Shown here: one piece after another, positions 1 to 8,352 of the stretch
Layout: each line of letters starts with the position of its first letter
How positions within the stretch are numbered: the first letter of the stretch is position 1
Source of the DNA: CAZAKO01 sp964546145
GTDB taxonomy: Bacteria > Fidelibacterota > UBA2242
Length of the DNA stretch: 28,110 nucleotides
Assembly (NCBI GenBank): GCA_964546145.1
Contig: CAZJIU010000021.1
Span: 1 to 28,110 of the forward strand
Reading direction: 5' to 3'
Notes under the pieces: generated by a model
Told to the model about the DNA's origin: nothing
Seen by the model: only the letters and a program-made list of their open reading frames with translations
Databases searched by the model: none
Translations under genes and position numbers: made by a program

Positions 1-2
1 TC

Positions 3-1907
3 CGTTTTGATCCGAATGAGGGCTTTTTTCTGAATGATCAAAATATAAAGTTAAAAGGGACCAATAATCACCAGGATCATGCTGGAGTCGGGACGGCTCT
101 TCCCGATGCGCTTCAGGAATTTCGAATTGCGCGCTTGAAGTCTATGGGCTGTAATGCCTATCGCTGTTCTCATAATCCACCTACACCCGAATTGCTGGAT
201 GCCTGCGACCGGATGGGAATGCTTGTCCTGGATGAGAATCGCCTGATGGGCAGCTCACCGGAACATATTCAGCAATTGGAAAGAATGATTCTGCGCGACC
301 GGAATCATCCCTGTGTCATAGCCTGGTCACTGGGCAATGAAGAATGGGCGATTGAGGGCAATATCAAAGGTGCCCGGATTGCAGCGACGATGCAAACCGT
401 TGCTCAGCGACTCGATCCGACTCGCCGAATAACTGCTGCCAGTAGTGGAGGCTGGGGGTCGGGAATCTCGACCGTTATTGATATGATGGGATTTAATTAT
501 ATCGTACATGGCGATATTGATGAACAGCATGCAAAATATCCTGGTCAACCGGGGATTGGAACCGAAGAGACAACCGGCGCAGGGACACGTGGTGTTTATG
601 AAGACGATTTTGCCAATGGTCACACAATGGCTATGGATCGCCGACCGGGTGGAGCCAGCATCGAAACCGGTTTGAAATATTATGCTGCCCGACCTCTTCT
701 GGCTGGATTGTTTTACTGGACTGGTTTTGACTATCGCGGTGAGCCAAATCCGATTGGCTGGCCGCAGGTCAGCACGCAGTATGGGATTCTGGATGCATGT
801 GGCTTTCCCAAGGATTGCTATTATTACTTGAAATCCTGGTGGACTAATGAACCGGTGCTGCATATTTTTCCGCATTGGAACTGGGAAGGTAAAGAAAAAC
901 AGCCAATCAGTGTCTGGACTTATAGCAATTGTGGGGAAGTGGAACTTTTCCTGAATGGCAAGAGTCTCGGTCGTAAGCCGATGCCGAGACTCGCTCATCT
1001 GGAATGGATTGTGCCTTACGAACCGGGCTATCTCCTGGCGCGAGGATATCAAAGGGACCAGGAGGTCATTAGCCAAAAGGTCGAGACTACCGGAAAACCA
1101 GCGATCATTCACTTGATTCCTGAGCGGAACACTATCCGGGCAGATGGTGAGGATCTGGCGATCATCACGGTTCAGGTGCTGGATGATCAAGCCCGACTGG
1201 TTCCGACTGCTGATAATGAAGTATCTTTTTTGCTTAAGGGAGCAGGAAGGATTTTGGGAGCCGATAATGGTGATCCTGCCAGCCACGAGCCGGATCAATT
1301 TCTGGAAACAGTCGAAATCGAGAAAATTACCGATTTGAAAATGACTTTCTCCCGCGATAAAAATACTTTCCCTGAAGTTGCTTTCAAATTTGATGACTCC
1401 CGATGGGATAAATTTCGTCAAACGGATGAGGTCAATAAACCCAAAAAAGACACCTTGATTATTGTGCGCGGCTCGCTCCAATTGCCCACTCTCAGAGATG
1501 ATATAAAAGTAACCTTGTTCACCAAAAGCATCTGTGAGAATCAATCTATCTATGTCAATGGTGAATTAATCGCAATAGACATCCAACGTAATGCCCCGAA
1601 TCAGGAATTTGTGCTGGATCACCGGATTCTCGAGTCAGGTAAAAACACTTACGCTGTTGTCGGGAAACCTTTCGTGAAAACGCAACGCTGGGAGGAACTG
1701 AATGTGGACCCGGGAGTAGTTCAGGTTAAAATCCCCGCGGAAACCTGGAAACGGAAAGTATTCGACGGTCTGGTGCAAATCATTGTGCAGGCAGCTCGTA
1801 AATCCGGAGAAATTTCCCTAACGGCAAAATCACCAGGATTGAAATCAGCAACCATTAAAATCATTGCTGAACCGGCAAATTTACGCCCGGCTTTACTGTC
1901 TGAATAA
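3..1907 (+). CDS. GH2-family beta-galactosidase-like glycoside hydrolase (5' partial)
   Basis: The frame is open from the left edge, so the true start lies outside the window; the Leu codon at 135 is internal, because the frame reads on upstream through KLKGTNNHQDHAG, a GH2 TIM-barrel segment. Visible hallmarks are the barrel motif RCSHNPP, the acid/base motif SLGNEEW (Glu near 339) and a GTEETTG segment near 558-578 that fits the nucleophile position. After the barrel comes a DUF4982/Ig-like region (about 840-1250) and then a beta-rich tail to the stop. GH2 enzymes with this layout usually remove beta-galactosyl, or sometimes beta-mannosyl or glucuronyl, residues from oligosaccharides. It is the first of three glycoside hydrolases on the + strand here, which suggests stepwise breakdown of a plant hemicellulose. 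Exact specificity cannot be read from the sequence. Confidence 0.88.
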   Translation, partial: RFDPNEGFFLNDQNIKLKGTNNHQDHAGVGTALPDALQEFRIARLKSMGCNAYRCSHNPPTPELLDACDRMGMLVLDENRLMGSSPEHIQQLERMILRDRNHPCVIAWSLGNEEWAIEGNIKGARIAATMQTVAQRLDPTRRITAASSGGWGSGISTVIDMMGFNYIVHGDIDEQHAKYPGQPGIGTEETTGAGTRGVYEDDFANGHTMAMDRRPGGASIETGLKYYAARPLLAGLFYWTGFDYRGEPNPIGWPQVSTQYGILDACGFPKDCYYYLKSWWTNEPVLHIFPHWNWEGKEKQPISVWTYSNCGEVELFLNGKSLGRKPMPRLAHLEWIVPYEPGYLLARGYQRDQEVISQKVETTGKPAIIHLIPERNTIRADGEDLAIITVQVLDDQARLVPTADNEVSFLLKGAGRILGADNGDPASHEPDQFLETVEIEKITDLKMTFSRDKNTFPEVAFKFDDSRWDKFRQTDEVNKPKKDTLIIVRGSLQLPTLRDDIKVTLFTKSICENQSIYVNGELIAIDIQRNAPNQEFVLDHRILESGKNTYAVVGKPFVKTQRWEELNVDPGVVQVKIPAETWKRKVFDGLVQIIVQAARKSGEISLTAKSPGLKSATIKIIAEPANLRPALLSE

Positions 1908-1980
1908 ATGCCCTATGAGAAAAACTTGTATTTGAGCAATCCAGCAAGACCGGTGGAATCTTCGGTCGCATTATTTTTGG

Positions 1981-2080
1981 NNNNNNNNNNNNNNNNNNNN
2001 NNNNNNNNNNNNNNNNNNNNNNNNNNNNNNNNNNNNNNNNNNNNNNNNNNNNNNNNNNNNNNNNNNNNNNNNNNNNNNNN
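1981..2080. other. Assembly gap 1 (100 N, placeholder length)
   Basis: Exactly 100 N follow 73 bases of non-coding sequence after the GH2 stop. The epimerase after the gap lacks about 110 N-terminal residues and no fitting start lies before the gap, so at least about 330 real bases must be missing. I found no shared sequence at the two edges, so unlike gap 2 this appears to be a real gap. Confidence 0.95.
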
Positions 2081-2776
2081 ATCAGTTCGGCGTCAGCCTA
2101 TCAGACCCCGCCGGTAAGTTTGCCGGTGACCGAATCGACGCCACTATCTAATCCATTCTGGGAGTATTCACGCAACAAGATTGCCTGCGAGGAGCGTTTA
2201 ATTCGGGCTTATCGCGATGAGGGATTTCCAATCACAATCGTGCGACCCTCGCATACTTATGACCGTACTTCGCTGCCAATGCACGGCGGTTTCACAATTG
2301 TGGATCGTATGCGCAAAGGTCAAAAAGTCATCGTCCACGGCGATGGGAGTTCACTCTGGGTGTTAACCCATCACCGCGACTTCGCCAAGGGTTTCGTAGG
2401 GCTATTAGGCAATAGCCACGCTGTTGGTGAGGCTTTTCATATTACGTCGGATGAAGTATTGACCTGGAATCAGATTTTTGAAATCGTGGCCCAGGTTGCT
2501 GGAGTAAAAGCCAACGTTATCCATATTCCCTCGGAAATTATTGCCCGCTACGATACCGAATGGGGTGACAGCTTATTGGGCGATAAAACTCACAGCATGA
2601 TCTTTGACAATTCCAAGATAAAACGCATTGTTCCCAACTTTGCTGCTACAATTCCGTTTGCCTGGGGTGCTGAAGAAATTATCAACTGGTACAATGCCAA
2701 TCCTGATCAACAAATCATTAATGTCGCCTTGAATAATATAATTGATAAAATAATCAGAGATTTTGAAATGCATTAA
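2081..2776 (+). CDS. NAD-dependent epimerase/dehydratase, SDR family (5' end lost in gap 1)
   Basis: The frame is open to the gap edge and begins ISSASAYQTPP, the active-site strand of an extended SDR, so the Leu codon at 2120 is not the start. The catalytic Ser lies in ISSAS and the Tyr/Lys pair in YSRNK (about 2165-2179). Downstream motifs are TIVRPSHTYD, VHGDGSSLW and HRDFAKG, followed by AFHITSDEVLTWNQIF, all typical of NAD-dependent sugar-nucleotide epimerase/dehydratase-like proteins found beside glycoside hydrolases. The Rossmann GxxGxxG region falls in the gap. About 231 residues are visible of an expected 330-345. Substrate unknown; its place between GH2 and GH5 genes suggests a role in handling released sugars, which is inference. 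The next gene starts 53 bases downstream. Confidence 0.85.
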   Translation: MSSASAYQTPPVSLPVTESTPLSNPFWEYSRNKIACEERLIRAYRDEGFPITIVRPSHTYDRTSLPMHGGFTIVDRMRKGQKVIVHGDGSSLWVLTHHRDFAKGFVGLLGNSHAVGEAFHITSDEVLTWNQIFEIVAQVAGVKANVIHIPSEIIARYDTEWGDSLLGDKTHSMIFDNSKIKRIVPNFAATIPFAWGAEEIINWYNANPDQQIINVALNNIIDKIIRDFEMH

Positions 2777-2829
2777 TCTGGGAATGATGAATTAATTCGG
2801 TGGTAATTAACTAAAATATTAGGGTATTT

Positions 2830-4152
2830 ATGCAATCACAAAAACACTGTAGAAGTCCACACTTGATTTTTGCTACTTTTGTGGCATTATTTTTTTTGTC
2901 GAATTCAACAGTTTGGGCAGATGATTCCACCGCCGTTGAAAAGCATGGTCTGCTTACCGTAAGCGGTAACCGAATTCTTGATCAGCACGGTAACCCGGTG
3001 GTCTTGCGCGGAATGAGTCTTTTCTGGAGTCAGTGGATCGGAAAATACTATAATTACGATTGTGTCAAATGGCTAAGAGATGACTGGCACTGTAATGTAA
3101 TTCGAGCTGCTATGGCAGTTGAAAGTGGTGGTTACCTGTCGAATCCCGAGGTTGAAAAAGCCAAAATTAAAACGGTTATCGACGCCTGCATCGCTCAGGG
3201 GATTTATGTTATTGTAGATTGGCACGATCACAATGCTCAGGATCATCAAGATCAGGCAGTTGAATTTTTTGAAGAAATTGCCGACGAATATGGCGAATAT
3301 CCCAACCTGATTTATGAAATTTTTAATGAACCAATGCAGGTTTCCTGGGCGAATGTGGTTAAACCCTATTCAAATGCTGTAGTTGATGCAATTCGCGCGA
3401 TCGATGAGGACAATCTAATTGTCGTTGGAACACCGACCTGGTCACAGGATGTGGACGTTGCGACAGCCAGTCCACTGATACAAACTAATATCGCTTATGC
3501 TCTGCATTTTTACGCGGCAACCCATAAATTGTTTTTACGGAATAAAGCAAAGACTGCTTTAAATCGGGGATATGCGCTTTTTGTAAGTGAATTTGGTACC
3601 TGTGAATCCAGCGGTGGCGGAGTATTGGACGTGGTTGAAGTCGAGACATGGATGAATTTCATGGAATACCACCAGATCAGCTGGTGCAACTGGTCAATCG
3701 CCGATAAGGACGAGACCTCGGCTGCCTTGAAGCCGGGTACCAGCGAAACCGGTGGTTGGTCAGAGGATCAAATTTCAGAATCCGGTTTGCTGATCCGCAA
3801 TTATATTATCAATGGCAATACCGGACAGATCAATAACGTTGCTATCAACCGGAGAATGCCTGAGGAGTTCAGGTTAGATCAGAACTATCCCAATCCGTTC
3901 AATATGTCAACGCAGCTTGGTTTTGTTTTGCCTGAGGATTCGGAGGTGCTTCTGCAAATATATGATCTGAGTGGTCAGTTAGTGCGCACGCTGCAGTATA
4001 ATTATTTACCGGCTGGTCATTATTCCTATATTTGGAATGCTGATACAGACGCTGGAACTAAAGTAAGTTGTGGCGTATACCTGATCCGGCTGGAGGCATT
4101 GTCCGACGGCAGATTTGTGAATGATTCGAAAAAGATGGTTTTGCTGAAATAA
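2830..4152 (+). CDS. Secreted GH5 endoglucanase/mannanase with C-terminal sorting domain
   Basis: A 440-residue protein. Residues 1-30 form a signal peptide (hydrophobic core IFATFVALFFL, likely cut after VWA). Residues 37-325 are a GH5 barrel, closest in look to subfamily 2 endo-beta-1,4-glucanases: RGMSLFWSQW near the start, acid/base Glu167 in IFNEP and nucleophile Glu254 in VSEFGTC. Residues 344-440 are a FlgD-Ig/type-IX-like C-terminal module with QNYPNPFN, an IYDLSGQLVRTL core and a GVYLIRLEA end, as carried by exported proteins in FCB-group bacteria. The ATG at 2830 follows AGGG with a five-base TATTT spacer. It should cut beta-1,4-glucan or mannan outside the cell, or on the surface after export; the GH3 and GH2 enzymes could finish the products. 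Confidence 0.92.
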   Translation: MQSQKHCRSPHLIFATFVALFFLSNSTVWADDSTAVEKHGLLTVSGNRILDQHGNPVVLRGMSLFWSQWIGKYYNYDCVKWLRDDWHCNVIRAAMAVESGGYLSNPEVEKAKIKTVIDACIAQGIYVIVDWHDHNAQDHQDQAVEFFEEIADEYGEYPNLIYEIFNEPMQVSWANVVKPYSNAVVDAIRAIDEDNLIVVGTPTWSQDVDVATASPLIQTNIAYALHFYAATHKLFLRNKAKTALNRGYALFVSEFGTCESSGGGVLDVVEVETWMNFMEYHQISWCNWSIADKDETSAALKPGTSETGGWSEDQISESGLLIRNYIINGNTGQINNVAINRRMPEEFRLDQNYPNPFNMSTQLGFVLPEDSEVLLQIYDLSGQLVRTLQYNYLPAGHYSYIWNADTDAGTKVSCGVYLIRLEALSDGRFVNDSKKMVLLK

Positions 4153-4205
4153 AACTACTTCAATTGACAATTATTGAATTTTTTAATTTAGATGGTGGGG
4201 TATTT

Positions 4206-6496
4206 ATGCGCAAAGAAGTATTAATCCTGGGGATTTTTATAATTTTCTGCCTATTGATTTGGATGATGTGCAATCGGGTAAAAAATCAGAATGTCGCGCT
4301 TAGCGAGGAGGAATTCCAGCCATTATCTTTTGAGCAGGCCGAACAAAAAGCCGACTCGGTGCTGGCTTTGATGACTCTCGCAGAAAAGATCGCCCTTCTG
4401 GGAGGCGATAAATCCTTTTTTATTCGTGCTCTGCCGCGACTGAATCTGACCGAGCTGTATATGACAGATGCCACGCAGGGTGTTCATATCCGGGAACAAT
4501 TCCGGGATATTGATTTGTCCAAGTATCAACTGAAGAAGTCAACCGCTTTTCCCTGCCCGATTGCATTAGCTTCAACCTGGAATCCTAAACTTGCCTATCA
4601 ATATGCGAAATCTGTCGGCGAAGAGTGCCGCGCCGGTGGGATTGGAATTTTATTAGGTCCCGGATTGAATCAGTACCGGCATTCTCAATGCGGCCGAAAT
4701 TTTGAATATTTCGGGGAAGATCCGTACCTGCGNNNNNNNNNNNNNNNNNNNNNNNNNNNNNNNNNNNNNNNNNNNNNNNNNNNNNNNNNNNNNNNNNNNN
4801 NNNNNNNNNNNNNNNNNNNNNNNNNNNNNNNNGGCATTCTCAATGCGGCCGAAATTTTGAATATTTCGGGGAAGATCCGTACCTGCGCTCGCGGATTATC
4901 GAACAATATATCAAGGGTGTTCAGAGCACCGGCACAGTGGCGACATTGAAGCATTTTATTGCCAACAATACGGATTATTATCGGCGGAAAAGCAACTCGA
5001 TTATAGATGAACGTACCTTGCACGAAATCTATCTGCCACCCTTTAAAGCAGGGATTGATGCTGGGGCTAAAGCGGTTATGACTTCCTATAATTTGCTGAA
5101 CGGCGAATGGTGCGGACAGAGTGAGTATGCAATCAATGAACTCCTGCGGAATCAATTAGGATTTAAATGGCTGGTAATGACCGACTGGTCTTCAGTCTGG
5201 GATGGCGTAAAGGTGGTCAAATCGGGTCAGAATCTGGAAATGCCGGCGGCGGTGGCACTGGGTGAGTTGCCGCGGCTGATTGAAGAGGGCAAAGTCGGGA
5301 TTGCCGATATTGACCGGATGGCAAAAGGTATACTCCGGACTTGCTTTGCGATGCGGCTTTATGAACGCAAGAAAGCACCTCAATACTATGCTAAATTTCC
5401 CGAACATGAGTTAATCGCACTGCAGACAGCCCGGGAAGGAATCGTCCTGTTGAAAAATGAAGATAAGATTCTGCCGCTGAGCTCAAATGTAAAATCTATT
5501 TTAGTGACTGGCGATTATGTCAGAGAAATAGCCCGGGGTGGCGGCTCGGCGTTTGTCGAAGGTTATAATGACCGGACAATGCTCGACGAATTGAAGCAGG
5601 AATTCGGTGCTCGCATCAAGTATGTCGAGGATCCGACGATTCAGGAGATTCAAGCGGCAGAGATTGTGCTCTGCAATGTCGGAACCAGCGACAGTGAAGG
5701 TTGGGACAGACCGTTTGAATTACCAGTGAATCAGGAGTATCGGGTCGCGAAGTGTGTGACAAATAATCCCAATACGGTAGTTATTGTTACCTCGGGCAGT
5801 GGCGTTTGCATGATTGCCTGGAATGATCGGGCAAAGGCGATAATTTATGCCTGGTATGGAGGACAAATCGGCAATAAAGCATTAGTGGAAATTATTGCCG
5901 GTAAAACCAATCCCTCGGGGAAATTGCCGATTACCATTGAAAAGGAATTTAAAGATTCACCCGGATTTGGCTACCTGCCCGAAGGTGAAGCTCTTTATAC
6001 CGAATGGGACGGTGAAGGTGAACGACTCCACCCGGTTTATGATGTCCACTACACTGAGGGAATATTTGTTGGATACCGCTGGTATGAAAGTAAAAACCTT
6101 GAACCATTGTACTATTTCGGACATGGATTATCCTATACGAACTTCGAATATAGCAATCTGAATGTATCGAAACCAAAATTTAGCGAAACGGATACCATTA
6201 CAGTTAGTTTTGAAATTAAAAATACCGGTTTGATTAAAGGTAAAGAGACCGTGCAACTTTATATTGAGGATGTCGCCTGCTCAGTGCCGCGGCCGCTAAA
6301 GGAGCTGAAAGGATTCCAGAAAGTCGAACTGGAGCCGGGTCAATCAAAGACAGTGACTTTTCAATTGAACAAACAGCATTTTTCTTTCTGGGACCCGAAA
6401 TGCAAAGACTGGTTGGCCGAAAAGGGGGAATTCATTCTTCATCTCGGTTCCTCGGTTAAAGATATCAGGCTCAAGCAAGAGATCGAGCTGATCTAA
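4206..6496 (+). CDS. GH3 beta-glucosidase-like enzyme (intact once the false gap is closed)
   Basis: The frame runs 4206-4732, is broken by 100 N, and resumes after a repeated 55-base stretch (4833-4887). Joining 4732 to 4888 gives 2136 bases, a continuous 711-residue protein of normal GH3 length. The ATG at 4206 is chosen over a TTG at 4164 because GGTGGGG lies five bases before it. Residues 5-22 are hydrophobic (signal or membrane anchor; no clear lipobox). The N-terminal barrel has GRNFEYFGEDP, LKHF and the nucleophile Asp275 in MTDW. The second domain follows (EGIVLLKNE, then a GQIGNKALVEIIAG motif), and a fibronectin-III-like domain ends the protein (ELKGFQKVELEPGQ). It probably releases glucose from the non-reducing ends of oligosaccharides made by the GH5 enzyme. 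Its distance from the GH5 stop (53 bases) suggests cotranscription. Confidence 0.92.
4678..4732 (+). repeat. 55-bp direct repeat flanking gap 2, copy 1 (assembly artefact)
   Basis: The stretch from GGCATTCTCAATG to GTACCTGCG is identical to 4833-4887 on the far side of the N run. The match is bounded exactly by the gap on both sides, which is what overlapping contig ends look like, not a biological repeat. Confidence 0.97.
4733..4832. other. Assembly gap 2 (100 N, false gap)
   Basis: The gap sits inside the GH3 gene between two identical 55-base stretches. Removing the N run and one copy restores the frame without any frameshift, so no sequence appears to be missing here. Confidence 0.95.
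4833..4887 (+). repeat. 55-bp direct repeat flanking gap 2, copy 2 (assembly artefact)
   Basis: Identical to 4678-4732. In the assembled frame this copy is out of phase with the upstream part of the GH3 gene, which makes the gene look broken when it is not. Confidence 0.97.
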
Positions 6497-6582
6497 AAAA
6501 TCATAATCGCGAAGTCATCATCTGACGGAAGGGGAGCATTACGCCAATGGCTCACAAGCCGACATTATCCGTAGCGCGGAAG

Positions 6583-8121
6583 TTAGCCTGGGGGGTTGGC
6601 AAATTTCGATTTATTGAATTCTTGATCGAGTTTATCAACAATATCCAGGGGATTGGTCAGAGGCATGCCATGGATGTGAACATCATATTCCAGTAAACGG
6701 CTTTTTTTGCTTCGCTCGAATGCCGGTAATTTGGTGCGATTACTGGTTTCGAGATGGTTATCTTGCTTATCAATAATGATAACTTTGGGTAGAAAAACGC
6801 CCTCTCTGCCGATAAATTTGTTCATTATTTTGACTGCCTCTTGATATTCTTCGCGGGTGGCTCGGCCAAGTGCTTCGTATTGGAAGATTTTGCGCTGATC
6901 CCAAGTGGAAATGGTGGCAAAGCTCTCCGAAATTTTTTCATCAATTTCCAATCCAACATTCAAAGTATCATGTCCAGAGGGCATCAGCAGGACTTTTCCG
7001 CCACCACCTTCGATATTAGCGGCATAACGCGGCACGGTAATTCCGGAAATCCAGCCTTGCAAATGCTTCATGTAGATCTTGCCCACCTGAATGGGTGTAA
7101 TAAAATGAACTATCCCCCTTTCCTTATGGCATTGTAATAGATAATAAGGATGCACGCCAATCCAAAACATTCTGCGAAAGGTCTCAGCTAATACGCGATA
7201 GCTGTCGTTGACATGATTTAATAAAACAGTTTGATTTCTGACAGTATATCCATGCTGATTGATCTTTTTGATGGCTTTTGCCAAATCCGGGGTTATTTCA
7301 TGAAAATGATTGATATGGGTCATGAAGTAGACATATTTTTCCGGACCGGTCGTATATCTATTAGCGGAATTTTCTATTAAGTCGAGTATTTCATCCGTTA
7401 TCGCCATTGGTAAAGTTACTGGCACGCGGGTGGCAATTCGAATTACCCGTAAATGGGGAATCCGGCTCAGTTCTTCTAAAATATATTTTAAACGGGTGTT
7501 ACTAATCATCAGCGCATCACCGCCAGTTACCAGCACTTCGTTGATATTTTTATTATAACCGATATAGAATAGTCCCTTATCGATCTTCAAACGATTGACA
7601 TCAACGGTACCATCCAATGATTTGGCTCTCTGGCAATGGACACAGTAGGAAGCACAGCTGGTATTCTCAGCGACTAATAAGGCCAATCTGTTAGGGTAGC
7701 GTTGATATGCCGCTCCATAACTTCTTAAGCTCTCATTCATTGCCTCTTCTTTACCGGCATTAGGGAATAATAGATTTGCCGGAGTTGGAACGCACTGCCA
7801 GAAAATCGGGTCGAGCCGTTTTTTCGATTTTTCGGTGAAAATTACCGGATTGAACGGGTCTTCCTGCATCAAGGAGGCATAATAGGGAGTTATCCTTAAG
7901 GGATCTTTACCCTCGTTTTTCATCGTGTCAATGGTTCTTTTAATTTCAGATTCCTGGTGCTTATTCAGGCGAATAACCCCCTTCAATTGCTCAATAGAAT
8001 GAATTGCATTCCTTTTCTGCCAGTTGGGATTGTACCATTCCTCTTCGCTGACATCTCGCCAAAGTTCAATATCTTTAAAACTTCTAGGTTGATATAAAAA
8101 ATTCAATTCTTGCCTAACCAT
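6583..8121 (-). CDS. KamA-family radical SAM/PLP aminomutase, not clearly lysine-specific
   Basis: A 512-residue protein of the lysine 2,3-aminomutase family. The N-terminal EEEWYNPNWQKRN motif matches the family start. The radical SAM cluster motif is Cys156-x3-Cys160-x2-Cys163, followed by VTGGDALM, and the PLP lysine is Lys376 in EGGGGK. In true lysine 2,3-aminomutases two Asp residues hold the substrate side-chain amine, in YIYQCD and VVDAPGGGGK; here those places read LLQCH (His332) and AANIEGGGGK (Asn369). From memory, glutamate 2,3-aminomutase has Lys and Asn there, so a different amino-acid substrate is likely. It is longer than KamA (about 416 residues), with a C-terminal extension after residue 420 ending in a polar tail. 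It converges with the GH3 gene (86 bases between stops), so it belongs to a separate unit. Confidence 0.85.
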   Translation of the reverse strand: MVRQELNFLYQPRSFKDIELWRDVSEEEWYNPNWQKRNAIHSIEQLKGVIRLNKHQESEIKRTIDTMKNEGKDPLRITPYYASLMQEDPFNPVIFTEKSKKRLDPIFWQCVPTPANLLFPNAGKEEAMNESLRSYGAAYQRYPNRLALLVAENTSCASYCVHCQRAKSLDGTVDVNRLKIDKGLFYIGYNKNINEVLVTGGDALMISNTRLKYILEELSRIPHLRVIRIATRVPVTLPMAITDEILDLIENSANRYTTGPEKYVYFMTHINHFHEITPDLAKAIKKINQHGYTVRNQTVLLNHVNDSYRVLAETFRRMFWIGVHPYYLLQCHKERGIVHFITPIQVGKIYMKHLQGWISGITVPRYAANIEGGGGKVLLMPSGHDTLNVGLEIDEKISESFATISTWDQRKIFQYEALGRATREEYQEAVKIMNKFIGREGVFLPKVIIIDKQDNHLETSNRTKLPAFERSKKSRLLEYDVHIHGMPLTNPLDIVDKLDQEFNKSKFANPPG

Positions 8122-8161
8122 ACCTGTTAATTTTTAGTTTGATAATTTTATGTTATCCTCT

Positions 8162-8340
8162 CTAAGAGTTTATGACACAACTCTTTAAATTTAAAATTTT
8201 AATTGGTTTATTCAAGTGCCCGACGGATCCGTAATCAGAATAATTGTCAAGCAGTCTGTAGCCTGATACTTCAGATATTGCAGCATCTGGGGAATGATGG
8301 AACCAACAGAGTCCTCATCATCAATATTCATTATTGCGGA
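8162..8340 (-). pseudogene. Remnant of a response-regulator receiver domain
   Basis: On the - strand the sequence first reads IDDEDSVGSIIPQMLQYLKY (about 8327-8268), then, in another frame, LDNYSDYGSVGHLNKPIK with a stop at 8162-8164. These match both ends of the C-terminal receiver domain of the pseudokinase at 10331-12331 (MDDEDPVGYIISQMLQYLGY and LDNYSDYGFAGRLNKPIE). The middle, including the phosphorylated Asp, is deleted and the frame is broken. In the first aligned block 39 of 46 bases are the same. It is a decayed duplicate, lying just after the stop of the neighbouring kinase gene. It may be a former second receiver of that kinase or a separate small regulator. Confidence 0.85.
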
Positions 8341-8352
8341 TGGAAGAACAGC

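Noticed and set aside
327..1544. Long 405-residue frame on the - strand opposite the GH2 gene
   Set aside because: It lies wholly within a gene with clear GH2 motifs, and its translation shows no recognisable domain; it is a shadow frame.
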